From assembly GCF_014201415.1 (NCBI RefSeq), contig NZ_JACHEH010000002.1, positions 310,001 through 374,000 on the forward strand: DNA of 64,000 bases. Reading direction: 5' to 3'. Shown piece after piece: positions 8,991-18,361 of this stretch. Every line of letters starts with the position of its first letter. The stretch's first letter is position 1. Below the pieces are notes generated by a model that was not told the DNA's origin, made no database searches, and was given only the letters and a program-made list of their open reading frames with translations. The DNA comes from Chelatococcus composti. Lineage in GTDB: Bacteria > Pseudomonadota > Alphaproteobacteria > Rhizobiales > Beijerinckiaceae. Both the position numbers and the translations under genes were made by a program.

Positions 8991-10118
8991 TCAGACCATC
9001 ACCTCGCGCAACAGGGCCATGTAGTCCTCGCGGGTCGCGGCGCGCGGATTGGTGGCGTTGCTGTGATCGGCAAGCGCCTTCTCGACGATGCCCGGCAACA
9101 TGGCCTCGGTAACGCCCAGCGTGCGGATGCCGGCGGGAATGTTCAGGCGCCGGTTGAGCGCCTCGAGCTCGGCGGCAAGGTCCGCGTGCGCCGGCAGACC
9201 AAGCGCCGCCTTGATGCGCTCCAGCTTGTCGCCCACATGGCCGGCGTTGAAGCGGATCACGGGCGGCATCAGGATGGCGTTGAGCGTGCCATGATGCAGC
9301 GAGGGCTCCTTGAGGCTGCCGAGCGCGTGACTCAGCGCATGCACGGCCCCGAGGCCCTTCTGGAACGTGAGGCCGCCCTCGAGCGCGCCCATCATCAGCT
9401 CGGTGCGCGCAGCAAGGTCGGAGCCGTCGGCAAAGGCCCGCTCGAGATTGCGCCAGATGCGCCCGGCGCCGTCGAGGGCGATGGCCTCGGCCGGCGGATT
9501 GTCGCGCGGCGAGAGGAAAGTCTCGATGCAGTGCGACAGCGCGTCGAGCCCCGTGGCCGCCGTCAGCCACGCCGGCAGGCCGAGCGTCAGCTCCGGGTCG
9601 CACAGGGCGAGCCGCGGGATGAGGTGCTGGCTGATGATGCCAACCTTGCGCCCGTCGGCCAGCGTCATCAGGCTCGCGCGCCCCACCTCGGCGCCGGTGC
9701 CGGCGGTCGTCGGGATGGCGATGAGCGGCGCCACCGCCGCGGTGATGTGCGCCATGCCGCCGTCGATGGCGGCGTAGCGGGCGAGCGGCGCCGGATGCGT
9801 GGCAAGCAGCCCCACGGCCTTGGCGAGGTCAATGGGCGAGCCGCCGCCGAGCGCCACGAGCCCGTCGCAGCCCTCGCCCCTGTAGACCTCGAGCGCGGCA
9901 AGCGCCGCCTCCTCGGTGGGGTTGGTCGGCACGTCGAGGAAGAGCGGCGTGCCCGCAGGGCACAGCGCCCTCACGCGCTCGACGAGCGGCGTCGCCGCAA
10001 GGCCGCGGTCACTGACGAGGAGCGGACGCCGGATGCCGAGGCCCGTGAGGCCGTCTGCCAGCTTCGCGAGACTGCCCGGCCCGAACTCCGTCGTCGTCAG
10101 ATAAGAAATAGTGCCCAC
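8991..10118 (-). CDS. Iron-containing (group III) alcohol dehydrogenase
   Basis: Protein of 375 residues. The NAD(P)-binding glycine motif GGGSPIDLAK is at about residues 91-100 and TAGTGAE at 139-144. Metal-ligand candidates are Asp174 (CDPEL), His196 (DALSHCIE), His260 or His264 (GAVHALSHALG) and His275/276 (SLHHGTLN). These are features of iron-type alcohol dehydrogenases, which oxidise alcohols or reduce aldehydes. The substrate cannot be deduced from the neighbours. It is convergent with tonB. Confidence 0.9.
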   Translation of the reverse strand: MGTISYLTTTEFGPGSLAKLADGLTGLGIRRPLLVSDRGLAATPLVERVRALCPAGTPLFLDVPTNPTEEAALAALEVYRGEGCDGLVALGGGSPIDLAKAVGLLATHPAPLARYAAIDGGMAHITAAVAPLIAIPTTAGTGAEVGRASLMTLADGRKVGIISQHLIPRLALCDPELTLGLPAWLTAATGLDALSHCIETFLSPRDNPPAEAIALDGAGRIWRNLERAFADGSDLAARTELMMGALEGGLTFQKGLGAVHALSHALGSLKEPSLHHGTLNAILMPPVIRFNAGHVGDKLERIKAALGLPAHADLAAELEALNRRLNIPAGIRTLGVTEAMLPGIVEKALADHSNATNPRAATREDYMALLREVMV

Positions 10119-10166
10119 TGGTTTCCCCCATATGTGCTTTGCGTGCCTTGTCGGCGCTGTCGCCTG

Positions 10167-10526
10167 TCAGCCCTGCCGCCCGGCCGCAGCATCGACCGAA
10201 AGGTCGAGCCGCCCCTCGACGATCGCCCGCCCCCTGATGGTGGCGCCCGGATCGAGCCCGGCGCACAGGAACCAGAAGGCATGGTCGCCGGCCGGCACGG
10301 CCAGATCGAGATCGATGCGCAGCCGGTCGCTGACCACCGCGGCGGCATGCACCACCCGGTCGTCGTTCCAGACGATGGCATAGCCAATCTGCCGGCGCGG
10401 CATCGGCTCGTCGAGCTCCAGCGTCAGCCGCTCGTAGCGCAGGGGCAGCAACGAATAATCCACGCATTCGTGCGCCACGCGCCCGTATTCGTCGACCTCT
10501 ACGCAGAACGAAGCCTCGAAACGCAT
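10167..10526 (-). CDS. Hypothetical protein
   Basis: Protein of 119 residues that I do not recognise. It appears soluble and beta-rich, with no signal peptide or membrane helix. Features are a Trp/Asp segment (IVWNDDRVVHAA) and a run of alternating hydrophobic residues (DRLRIDLDLAVPAGDHAFWF), suggesting a small sandwich or jelly-roll fold. The start at 10526 is taken because the protein-like composition begins there; the frame is open further upstream (to 10775) but looks like low-complexity arginine-rich noise. It lies upstream of the alcohol dehydrogenase on the same strand. Confidence 0.6.
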   Translation of the reverse strand: MRFEASFCVEVDEYGRVAHECVDYSLLPLRYERLTLELDEPMPRRQIGYAIVWNDDRVVHAAAVVSDRLRIDLDLAVPAGDHAFWFLCAGLDPGATIRGRAIVEGRLDLSVDAAAGRQG

Positions 10527-10674
10527 ACCGACACCACGACCCGACCGAACGCCACGCGATACGCCATGTAATTTTATCAGCAAACCACGATTCGGACTGC
10601 CCGCGCACAGCCCCCGCTGCATGGCAGCCATCGCGCGGGCGTGTTGTCGCCCCCTGTCGCGGGCCGAACCCGCC

Positions 10675-11493
10675 TCAGCGCGCCGCGGCCTCCGTTGCCG
10701 CCGTCCCTCCAGCCTCGGCGAAGCGGATGGTCGCACCGCCCGTCGCCTTCGCCTCATAGAGAGCGGCATCGGCATCGCGCATCAGATCGTCGATGACGGC
10801 GCCGGCCGCCGGGCGCAGCGCCACGCCCACGACGGCGGTGACGCAGTGGCGCGTGCCCTCGATCACGATGGGCTCGCTGATGACATCGGCGAGCCGCCGG
10901 GCGATGGCCCCGGCATCCGCACGTCCGTTGATGCGCGGGCAGAGCACGGCGAACTCGTCCCCGCCGAGCCGGCTCAGCGTTGCCTCTTGCGGCAACGCGC
11001 CCCGCAGGCGCTGCGCCACGACGACGAGCAGCCTGTCACCCACCGGGTGCCCGTAGCGGTCGTTGATCGCCTTGAAGCCGTTGAGGTCGAGGAGCATGAA
11101 GGCGAGGCTCGCACCGTCCCGCTCCGGCCGCTGCCGCACCTCCTCGAAAGCCCGGCTCAGCACGCGCCGGTTGGGAAGCCCCGTCAGGGGGTCGAGCATG
11201 GCGAGCTCCTCGGCGCGCTGCGCCCGCTCCTGCGCCCGGCGCTGCTCGGCGAGCCGCCGTACTGCGAAGACGAAGAGCAGGATGCAGAGTACGAGGCCGA
11301 GCAGCAGCGCCTCGTCGATCTCGATCCGCTTCTCCGGGGGATCCGTGACGTAGTCGCTCGTGAAGATGTCGTACTGCCAGGCGACGAGCACGCCGAGCGC
11401 CATGCCCGTGGTGAGGACGAAGAGATCCTGCAGGACGCTGCGCAGGTTCCAGTCAGACGGCCGGATGCAGCCGGAGATCACGGACGTTTTCAC
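10675..11493 (-). CDS. Membrane-bound diguanylate cyclase (GGDEF)
   Basis: Protein of 272 residues: two membrane helices (about 22-40 and 62-80) separated by a short outside loop, a coiled linker, and a GGDEF domain from about residue 97. DPLTGLPNRR at 101-110 starts the domain and the active-site GGDEF at 177-181 is intact, so c-di-GMP synthesis from two GTP is expected. The RxxD inhibitory site that normally precedes GGDEF by five residues is absent, so product inhibition through that site is unlikely. No known sensor domain is visible. It is divergent from the allantoinase fusion. Confidence 0.92.
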   Translation of the reverse strand: MKTSVISGCIRPSDWNLRSVLQDLFVLTTGMALGVLVAWQYDIFTSDYVTDPPEKRIEIDEALLLGLVLCILLFVFAVRRLAEQRRAQERAQRAEELAMLDPLTGLPNRRVLSRAFEEVRQRPERDGASLAFMLLDLNGFKAINDRYGHPVGDRLLVVVAQRLRGALPQEATLSRLGGDEFAVLCPRINGRADAGAIARRLADVISEPIVIEGTRHCVTAVVGVALRPAAGAVIDDLMRDADAALYEAKATGGATIRFAEAGGTAATEAAAR

Positions 11494-11702
11494 GGGGCGT
11501 GCCTACCTTCATGCGGCGGAATTGCCGTCCCTGCCCAGTCACTACAGCAGAGTGCACAGCTTGCCAAAGGATTACGCCACCTTGCGTGCAGGGCGGGCGC
11601 CGCTTGCTCGCGACACCGTTGATTTCCGGTGCGGCCCGATGCTTGCATGAAAGCAGCGCGGCCCTTCGCCGCCCTCCCGCTGCAGCCTCCGGAGCCTTCG
11701 CC

Positions 11703-13115
11703 ATGACGAGCCCCTACCCCCGCGACATGATCGGCTACGGGCGCCACACGCCCGATCCGCGCTGGCCGAACGGCGCTGCCATCGCGGTGCAGTTCGTCAT
11801 CAACTACGAGGAGGGCGGCGAGAACAACATCCTGCACGGCGACGCCGCATCGGAAGCCTTCCTCTCCGAGATCATGGGCGCCCAGCCCTGGCCGGGCCAG
11901 CGCCACATGAACATGGAGTCGATCTATGAATACGGCTCGCGCGCCGGCTTCTGGCGGCTGTGGCGCATGTTCACGCGCCGCGGCGTGCCGGTGACGGTCT
12001 ATGGCGTCGCCACCGCCCTCGCCCGCAACCCGCAGGCCGTCGCCGCCATGCAGGAGGCCGGCTGGGAGATCGCCAGCCACGGCCTCAAGTGGATCGAGTA
12101 CAAGGATTTTTCGAAGGAGGAGGAGCGCGCCCATCTCCATGAGGCGCTGCGCCTGCACGAGGAAGTGACGGGCACGCGCCCGCTCGGCTGGTACACCGGC
12201 CGCTGCTCGGCCTTCACCACCGAGCTCGTCATGGAGGAAGGCGGCTTCCTCTACTCGTCCGATTCCTACGCCGACGACCTGCCCTACTGGATCGAGGGGC
12301 CGCACGGGCCGCACCTCGTCATCCCCTACACGCTCGACGCCAACGACATGCGCTTTGCCTCGGCGCAGGGCTTCAACTCGGGCGACCAGTTCTTCGCCTA
12401 CCTGAAGGACAGCTTCGACACCCTCTATGCCGAGGGGCTCGAGGGCGCGCCGAAGATGCTCAACGTGGGTCTGCACTGCCGCCTCGTCGGCCGGCCCGGC
12501 CGCGCCGCGGCGCTCGCGCGCTTCCTCGATTATGTCGCCGCCCATCCGCGCGTGTGGGTGGCGCGCCGCATCGACATCGCCCGCCACTGGTACGTCCACC
12601 ACCGCCCGGCCACCCTCGTGCCGAGTCGCCTCTCCGCCCCGCGCTTCGTCGCGCTCTACGGCGACGTCTTCGAGCACTCGCCCTGGATTGCGGAGGAGAC
12701 GCACCGGCGCGGCCTCACCGCGGCGCAGGACACCGCCGAGGGCCTGCATGCGGCCATGTGCACCGTGCTCGCCCATGCGCCGCAGGAGAGGAAACTCGCC
12801 CTCATCAAGGCCCACCCGGACCTCGCCGGCCGCCTCAAGGCCGCAGAGCTCGCCCCCGATTCCCGCCGCGAGCAGGCCTCCGCCGGTCTCGACTGCCTGA
12901 CGGCGGAGGAGAAGGAAACCTTCCTCGCCCTCAATGACGCCTACAGGGCGCGCTTCGGCTTCCCCTTCATCATGGCCGTGAAGGGCCGGAGCAAGGACGA
13001 GATCCTCGAAGCCTTCCGCGCCCGGCTCGCGAACACGCCGGAAGCCGAATTCTCGACCGCGATGGCCGAGATCGAACGCATCGCGCTGCTGCGGCTGAGA
13101 GAGAGGCTGGGGTGA
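11703..13115 (+). CDS. Fused allantoinase PuuE / OHCU decarboxylase UraD
   Basis: Protein of 470 residues with two enzymes in one chain. Residues 1 to about 300 are a polysaccharide-deacetylase-like PuuE allantoinase (NGAAIAVQFVINYEEGGENN, then SHGLKWIEYKDF and GWYTGRCS), which opens the allantoin ring without the metal-dependent amidohydrolase fold. Residues from about 315 are UraD, 2-oxo-4-hydroxy-4-carboxy-5-ureidoimidazoline decarboxylase, with FEHSPWIAEE, AHPDLAGRL and FGFPFIMAVKG. The two steps are consecutive in urate breakdown. The start at 11703 is the first residue that aligns with PuuE proteins; the upstream open frame is unsupported. No uricase or HIU hydrolase gene is in the window. 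Confidence 0.92.
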   Translation: MTSPYPRDMIGYGRHTPDPRWPNGAAIAVQFVINYEEGGENNILHGDAASEAFLSEIMGAQPWPGQRHMNMESIYEYGSRAGFWRLWRMFTRRGVPVTVYGVATALARNPQAVAAMQEAGWEIASHGLKWIEYKDFSKEEERAHLHEALRLHEEVTGTRPLGWYTGRCSAFTTELVMEEGGFLYSSDSYADDLPYWIEGPHGPHLVIPYTLDANDMRFASAQGFNSGDQFFAYLKDSFDTLYAEGLEGAPKMLNVGLHCRLVGRPGRAAALARFLDYVAAHPRVWVARRIDIARHWYVHHRPATLVPSRLSAPRFVALYGDVFEHSPWIAEETHRRGLTAAQDTAEGLHAAMCTVLAHAPQERKLALIKAHPDLAGRLKAAELAPDSRREQASAGLDCLTAEEKETFLALNDAYRARFGFPFIMAVKGRSKDEILEAFRARLANTPEAEFSTAMAEIERIALLRLRERLG

Positions 13116-13133
13116 GGGGACAGGGGGCCGTCG

Positions 13134-13257
13134 AAGTCAAGACAAACCATCGTCTGCGCGTACCCCGCAGCCGATGCACAGACGACATGCGCTGAGCTTT
13201 TCAGGCAGCGGTAATCGCCGCGCGCTGACGCTTTCGCTTGGGCAAAAGTCAAGACAA
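13134..13257. repeat. 12-base direct repeat, two copies
   Basis: The 12-mer AAGTCAAGACAA occurs at 13134-13145 and again at 13246-13257, exactly 112 bases apart, in the 281-base gap between the allantoinase fusion and tRNA-Leu. On the minus strand each reads TTGTCTTGACTT and so contains a TTGACT -35-like hexamer. No gene start follows in that direction. I see no other feature in this gap. Confidence 0.6.
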
Positions 13258-13396
13258 GCAAGCGCGCCCAGCGGACGCGCCGGATATTGCGAACGCGCGA
13301 CATCCCGCCGTCGGCAGCTTTCACCGAAATGCGCTCAAGGAAGGAAAGCCCGCTTGGGGCACCTCAACGTCTCGATCAGAAACGTCTTGAGGGATA

Positions 13397-13481
13397 TGGT
13401 GCCCAGGAGAGGACTCGAACCTCCACGGCTTTCACCACTGGTACCTGAAACCAGCGCGTCTACCAATTCCGCCACCTGGGC
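13397..13481 (-). tRNA. tRNA-Leu(CAG)
   Basis: Read on the minus strand, the 85-base sequence folds as a class II tRNA. The acceptor arm is GCCCAGG paired with CCTGGGC, the discriminator is A, and CCA is encoded. The D arm contains GGTAGACGC. The anticodon stem CTGGT/ACCAG holds the loop TTCAGGT, giving anticodon CAG. A long variable arm (TGGTGAAAGCCGT) and the T loop GGTTCGAGTCC complete the fold. The long variable arm and A73 fit leucine. Confidence 0.97.
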
Positions 13482-13500
13482 CCATGTCAGGGCAGGCGTC

Positions 13501-13529
13501 TGTCTAAGCGGGCGTCCGGGGCTTGTCAA
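13501..13529 (-). promoter_or_regulatory. Promoter for tRNA-Leu
   Basis: On the minus strand a perfect -35 hexamer TTGACA (13529-13524) is followed after exactly 17 bases by TAGACA (13506-13501). Transcription would start near 13494, about 13 bases before the mature tRNA 5' end. The spacing and perfect -35 make this a credible housekeeping promoter. Confidence 0.7.
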
Positions 13530-13667
13530 CGGCACTTTTCGGGGAAGCTGCGCCGCGCGGTGGACAACCGGGCGGCGGCGGCAGCCTCGCCGGGGCGCGA
13601 GCGGCGCGATCCACCGGCAGCGGCCAGCCGTTCCTTGAAAAGCGGCGGGCCGGGCCCATAATTTCCA

Positions 13668-14834
13668 ATGGAAGACAGGAGCATGACGGCCATGAATGTG
13701 ACGCCACGTGGTGCCTGGGCCGCCGGTGGCTCCCCGTCGGACGCGGGGGCGGCTTCCGGCACGAGGGCCGGAACGCCGGAAGGGTCGCGTCCCATCGTGG
13801 AGCTCAACGAACGCTCGCGCGAAATCTTCCGCCAGATCGTCGAGAGCTACCTAGCCACGGGCGAGCCGGTGGGCTCCCGCAACCTCTCGCGCATGCTGCC
13901 GCTGCAGCTCTCGCCGGCCTCGATCCGCAACGTGATGGCTGATCTCGAGGCGACCGGCCTCATCTACGCCCCGCACACCAGCGCCGGGCGCATGCCGACC
14001 GAGCTCGGTCTGCGCTTCTTCGTCGATGCGCTGCTCGAGATCGGCGACCTTACGGCGGAGGAGCGGGCGAACATCGAGAGCCAGGTGCGCGCCACGGGCA
14101 GCACCTCGCTCGAGGGCGTGCTTGCGCAGGCGACGACGCTGCTCTCCGGCCTGTCGCGCGGGGCCGGCGTCGTGGTCACCACCAAGCAGAACCTGCGCCT
14201 CAAGCACATCGAGTTCGTGCGGCTCGACCCCGGCCGCGCCCTCGTGGTGCTCGTCGCCGAGGACGGCTCGGTGGAGAACCGCCTGCTCGACCTGCCGCAG
14301 GGCCTGCCCGCCTCGGCGCTGACGGAGGCATCGAACTTCCTCAACGCCTGCATCCGCGGCCGCACCCTGAGCGAGGCGCGGGAGGAGATCGCCCGCCGGC
14401 GGGAGGAAATCGCCCGCGAGCTCGACGCGCTGACGGCACGGCTCGTCGAGGCCGGAGTCGCCATGAGCGTCGGACAGGCGGAGGAGCGCCGGCTCATCGT
14501 GCGCGGCCAGGCGAACCTCCTCGAGGACCTGAAGGCCGCCGAGGATCTCGAGCGCATCCGCCTGCTCTTCGCCGATCTCGAGGCGCAGAAGGACATGATC
14601 GACCTCCTCTCCCGGGCAGAGGAGGGCGAGGGCGTGCGTATCTTCATCGGCTCGGAGAACAAGCTGTTCTCCATGTCCGGCTCGTCGATGATCGCCGCCC
14701 CCTTCCGCGACAGCAGCCAACAGATCGTCGGTGTCGTCGGCGTCATCGGCCCGACGCGGCTCAACTATGCCCGCATCGTGCCGATGGTGGACTACACGGC
14801 CCAGGTGGTGTCGCGGCTGCTCGAGGGGCGGTAG
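13668..14834 (+). CDS. hrcA: Heat-inducible transcription repressor HrcA
   Basis: Protein of up to 388 residues. The N-terminal winged helix is clear from [17 protein letters not shown] to [19 protein letters not shown] and [18 protein letters not shown]. The C-terminal region contains [22 protein letters not shown] and [19 protein letters not shown]. HrcA represses groESL and other chaperone operons at CIRCE elements. The start is ambiguous among ATGs at 13668, 13683 and 13692; an AGGAG site at 13677-13681 best serves 13692. No CIRCE palindrome is seen upstream and grpE does not follow, unlike many relatives. Confidence 0.94.
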   Translation: MEDRSMTAMNVTPRGAWAAGGSPSDAGAASGTRAGTPEGSRPIVELNERSREIFRQIVESYLATGEPVGSRNLSRMLPLQLSPASIRNVMADLEATGLIYAPHTSAGRMPTELGLRFFVDALLEIGDLTAEERANIESQVRATGSTSLEGVLAQATTLLSGLSRGAGVVVTTKQNLRLKHIEFVRLDPGRALVVLVAEDGSVENRLLDLPQGLPASALTEASNFLNACIRGRTLSEAREEIARRREEIARELDALTARLVEAGVAMSVGQAEERRLIVRGQANLLEDLKAAEDLERIRLLFADLEAQKDMIDLLSRAEEGEGVRIFIGSENKLFSMSGSSMIAAPFRDSSQQIVGVVGVIGPTRLNYARIVPMVDYTAQVVSRLLEGR

Positions 14835-15070
14835 GCCCGCGCCTTACAGAAAGTGCATCATCGCCGCCCGGGCGTGCGGGGCTTTCGCGCAGGCGGGATG
14901 CGTCCGCACTGCAGCGGCACAGCACCACAACGGGAGAGGCGGCCGGCCGCATCACCATGGCTTCCTCCCCAGCCGTTGCGGAAGGTGTAGCTGTGGCCGT
15001 TGATCGCCGGCACGCCGCCCAGATGGACGTTGAGCACCTTCGAGCCAGGCAGGACGAAACCGAGCTGGAG
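14835..15070. other. Gap between hrcA and the Lrp remnant, no intact gene
   Basis: I find no intact gene here. On the minus strand, positions about 15060 to 14960 can be read as KVLNVHLGGVPAINGHSY and onward, which looks like real protein rather than frame noise, but it has no plausible start or full domain. It may be debris of another gene beside the broken Lrp regulator. No tRNA, terminator or riboswitch is recognised. Confidence 0.4.
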
Positions 15071-15250
15071 GTGCTCGACTGCCACGGGGTCGCCGGCGGC
15101 TTCGACTATTTCCTCAAGATCCGGGTGCGCGACGTCCTCGACTTCAACCGCCTGCACGGCGTGAAGCGGCCCGCGCTGCCCGGCGTGCGCCAGATGCTAC
15201 CTTCCTCGTCCTCATGGAGGCGGTCGACAACGCGCCGCTTTCCTTCCGAG
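15071..15250 (+). pseudogene. Remnant of an Lrp/AsnC-family regulator, frameshifted
   Basis: The frame starting at 15071 reads VLDCHGVAGGFDYFLKIRVRD and then DFNRLHG and LPGVRQ, which is the ligand-binding (RAM) domain of Lrp/AsnC regulators. After the codon at 15191-15193 the homology jumps to another frame at 15196, continuing as [17 protein letters not shown], the usual end of these proteins (FVLKEVxDNAPLSF type). A one-base loss or two-base gain near 15194 explains this. The DNA-binding half is missing upstream. This is a decaying gene, and it is the only content of the hrcA-lepA gap with recognisable family features. Confidence 0.75.
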
Positions 15251-15422
15251 GCGCCTGTGCCGGCCCCCGTTCCACGCCCGTTGCCGCGCCACCCCTTGGC
15301 GGATGGCCGCGGCACTGCTATTCCCGCGGCTTGACGATCACGGCCGCGCTCCCGCCCCCGCCTGCGCAGGAAAGGCCGTCACATCCGCGAGTACAGGCGG
15401 GCGAGCGAAACGACGTTCCGAC

Positions 15423-17228
15423 ATGACCACGAAGCCCATCGAGAACATCCGCAACTTCTCCATCGTCGCGCACATCGACCATGGCAAGTCGACGCTCGCC
15501 GACAGGCTCATCCAGAAGACCGGCGCCTTGTCGGAACGCGAGATGCAGGAGCAGGTGCTCGATTCCATGGACATCGAGCGGGAGCGGGGCATCACCATCA
15601 AGGCGCAGACCGTGCGCCTCGAGTATCCGGCCAAGGACGGAAAGACCTACATCCTCAACCTCATGGATACGCCCGGGCACGTGGACTTCGCCTATGAAGT
15701 CTCGCGCTCGCTGGCGGCCTGCGAGGGCTCGCTGCTCGTCGTCGACGCTTCGCAGGGTGTCGAGGCCCAGACGCTCGCCAACGTCTACCAGGCACTCGAC
15801 GCCAACCACGAGATCGTGCCCGTCCTCAACAAGATCGACCTGCCCGCGGCCGAGCCCGAGCGCGTCAAGGAGCAGATCGAGGAGGTGATCGGCCTCGACG
15901 CTTCCGACGCCGTGCTGATCTCGGCCAAGACCGGCCTGGGCATCGAGGACGTGCTGGAGGCCATCGTCACCCGCCTGCCGCCACCCAAGGGCGATGCGGA
16001 GGCGCCGCTGAAGGCGATGCTCGTCGATTCCTGGTACGACGCCTATCTCGGCGTGGTCGTGCTCGTGCGCATCGTCGACGGCGTGCTGAAGAAGGGCATG
16101 ACCATCCGCATGATGGGCACCGGCGCCGCCTATCCGGTGGACCGTGTCGGCGTCTTCCGTCCGAAGATGACCAACGTGGACTCGCTCGGCCCCGGCGAGG
16201 TGGGCTTCCTCACCGCCTCCATCAAGGAGGTGGCGGACACGGCCGTCGGCGACACGATCACCGACGACAGACGGCCCTGCGCCGAGCCGCTGCCCGGCTT
16301 CAAGCCCGTCCAGCCCGTCGTCTTCTGCGGCATCTTCCCCGTCGATGCCGCCGATTTCGAGGACCTGCGGGCGGCCATGGGCAAGCTGCGGCTCAACGAC
16401 GCCAGCTTCACCTACGAGATGGAGACCTCGGCGGCGCTCGGCTTCGGCTTCCGCTGCGGCTTCCTGGGGCTCCTCCACCTTGAGATCATCCAGGAGCGGC
16501 TGGAGCGCGAGTTCAACCTCGACCTCATCTCGACGGCCCCGTCGGTGGTCTACCGCCTCAGGATGACGGACGGCACCGAGCGCGAGCTGCACAACCCCGC
16601 CGATATGCCCGACGTGGTGAAGATCGCGGAGATCGCCGAGCCGTGGATCCGCGCCACCATCCTGACGCCGGACGAGTATCTCGGCTCCATCCTCAAGCTC
16701 TGCCAGGACCGGCGCGGCGAGCAAGTGGACCTCAACTATGTCGGCAAGCGCGCCATGGTGGTCTACGACCTGCCGCTCAACGAGGTGGTGTTCGACTTTT
16801 ACGACCGCCTGAAGTCGGTCTCGAAGGGCTACGCCTCCTTCGACTACCAGCTCACGGAATACCGGCCCGGCGACCTCGTGAAGATGTCGATCCTCGTCAA
16901 CGGTGAGCCGGTCGATGCCCTGTCCATGCTCGTGCATCGCACACGCGCCGAGGCCCGCGGCCGCGCCATGTGCGAGAAGCTGAAAGATCTCATCCCGCAG
17001 CACCTGTTCCAGATCCCGATCCAGGCCGCCATCGGCTCCAAGATCATCGCCCGCGAGACCATCCGCGCGCTGCGCAAGGACGTGACGGCCAAGTGCTACG
17101 GCGGCGACGTGACGCGCAAGCGCAAGCTGCTGGAGAAGCAGAAGGAGGGCAAGAAGCGCATGCGCCAGTTCGGCAAGGTGGAGATTCCGCAGGAGGCCTT
17201 CATCGCCGCGCTGAAGATCGACAGCTGA
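15423..17228 (+). CDS. lepA: Elongation factor 4 (LepA), ribosome back-translocating GTPase
   Basis: Protein of 601 residues, the usual LepA length. GTPase motifs are intact: G1 AHIDHGKST (about residues 14-22), the switch region [11 protein letters not shown]3 DTPGHVDF and G4 NKIDLP. The LepA-specific C-terminal domain is present ([20 protein letters not shown], then [14 protein letters not shown]). The start is the ATG giving [20 protein letters not shown]; the open frame upstream overlaps the Lrp remnant and is not coding. The factor acts on stalled or mis-translocated ribosomes. Confidence 0.98.
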   Translation: MTTKPIENIRNFSIVAHIDHGKSTLADRLIQKTGALSEREMQEQVLDSMDIERERGITIKAQTVRLEYPAKDGKTYILNLMDTPGHVDFAYEVSRSLAACEGSLLVVDASQGVEAQTLANVYQALDANHEIVPVLNKIDLPAAEPERVKEQIEEVIGLDASDAVLISAKTGLGIEDVLEAIVTRLPPPKGDAEAPLKAMLVDSWYDAYLGVVVLVRIVDGVLKKGMTIRMMGTGAAYPVDRVGVFRPKMTNVDSLGPGEVGFLTASIKEVADTAVGDTITDDRRPCAEPLPGFKPVQPVVFCGIFPVDAADFEDLRAAMGKLRLNDASFTYEMETSAALGFGFRCGFLGLLHLEIIQERLEREFNLDLISTAPSVVYRLRMTDGTERELHNPADMPDVVKIAEIAEPWIRATILTPDEYLGSILKLCQDRRGEQVDLNYVGKRAMVVYDLPLNEVVFDFYDRLKSVSKGYASFDYQLTEYRPGDLVKMSILVNGEPVDALSMLVHRTRAEARGRAMCEKLKDLIPQHLFQIPIQAAIGSKIIARETIRALRKDVTAKCYGGDVTRKRKLLEKQKEGKKRMRQFGKVEIPQEAFIAALKIDS

Positions 17229-17353
17229 GCCGGCCACCTCGGGTGCCCGCAGCCTTTCGTCGCGGCGGATTCCACTTCCCTCAAAAATGCTCTAAGGAAG
17301 CCGCGACCCTTCCGACGGCCCGCACTCCCGGGCCAGCATTCGTGGAGACACTG

Positions 17354-18358
17354 ATGGCGGCGCAAGCGCTCGATCCCCTCTCCAAGCTCGTCACGGTTTT
17401 CGGCGGCTCGGGCTTCCTCGGCCGCCACGTGGTGCGCGCCCTTGCCAAGCGCGGCTACCGCATCCGCGTGGCCGTGCGCCGGCCCGACCTCGCCGGGCAT
17501 CTGCAGCCGCTCGGGCGCGTCGGCCAGATCCATGCCGTCCAGGCCAACCTGCGCTTCAAGAACTCGGTCGAGGCCGCTGTCGCCGGCTCCGACGCCGTCG
17601 TCAACCTCGTCGGCATCATGCAGCAGACCGGGCGCCAGCGCTTCGACGCGGTGCAGGCCTTCGGCGCCCGCGTCGTCGCCCAGGCGGCCGCCGGCATCGG
17701 TGCGCCGCTCGTACATGTCTCGGCTCTCGGCGCGGATGCCGCGTCTGCCTCGCTCTACGCGCGCACCAAGGCGGCGGGCGAGGAGGCGGTCCTCGCTGCC
17801 GTGCCTGATGCGGTCGTCTTCCGTCCGTCGGTTCTCTTCGGACCGGAGGATGCCTTCTTCAACCGCTTCGCCGTGCTCGCCCGCATGCTGCCGGTGATCC
17901 CGCTCGCGGGCGCCGACACGCGCTTCCAGCCGGTCTTCGTCGGCGATGTCGCGGAGGCGATCGCCCGTGCCGTCGACGGCACCGTGGCCGGCGGCCGCAT
18001 CTACGAGCTCGGCGGGCCGCATGTGCGGACCCTGCGCGAGATCATCGACTACATCCTCAAGATCACCGGCCGGCGCCGGCTGGTGCTGCCGCTGCCCTTC
18101 GGCATTGCCCGCCTCCAGGCTTCCGTGCTCGAGACGCTCGACAAGCTGACCCTCGGCCTCATGCCCGACGAGCTCGTGCTGACGCGTGACCAGGTGTCGC
18201 TGCTCGCGAGCGACAACGTCGTCTCCGAGGCCGCTATCGCCGAAGGCCGCACGCTGCAGGGCCTCGGCATCCAGCCGGAGGCGATCGAGGCCATCGCGCC
18301 GGGCTATCTCTGGCGCTTCCGCGAGCGTGGGCAGTTCCAGCAGCCGCACCTCGCCTGA
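17354..18358 (+). CDS. NDUFA9-like NAD(P)-binding protein (atypical SDR)
   Basis: Protein of 334 residues. The N-terminal dinucleotide motif is TVFGGSGFLGRHVVRAL (about residues 15-31). LVHVSALGAD and FRPSVLFGPEDAFFNRFA are the conserved blocks of the complex I NDUFA9-like group of atypical short-chain dehydrogenases. In alphaproteobacteria these are linked with respiratory complex I assembly or quinone biology, but a catalytic role is unproven. The start is an ATG behind a GTGGAGAC site. It ends in an inverted repeat shared with the convergent gene. Confidence 0.85.
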   Translation: MAAQALDPLSKLVTVFGGSGFLGRHVVRALAKRGYRIRVAVRRPDLAGHLQPLGRVGQIHAVQANLRFKNSVEAAVAGSDAVVNLVGIMQQTGRQRFDAVQAFGARVVAQAAAGIGAPLVHVSALGADAASASLYARTKAAGEEAVLAAVPDAVVFRPSVLFGPEDAFFNRFAVLARMLPVIPLAGADTRFQPVFVGDVAEAIARAVDGTVAGGRIYELGGPHVRTLREIIDYILKITGRRRLVLPLPFGIARLQASVLETLDKLTLGLMPDELVLTRDQVSLLASDNVVSEAAIAEGRTLQGLGIQPEAIEAIAPGYLWRFRERGQFQQPHLA

Positions 18359-18361
18359 CGG

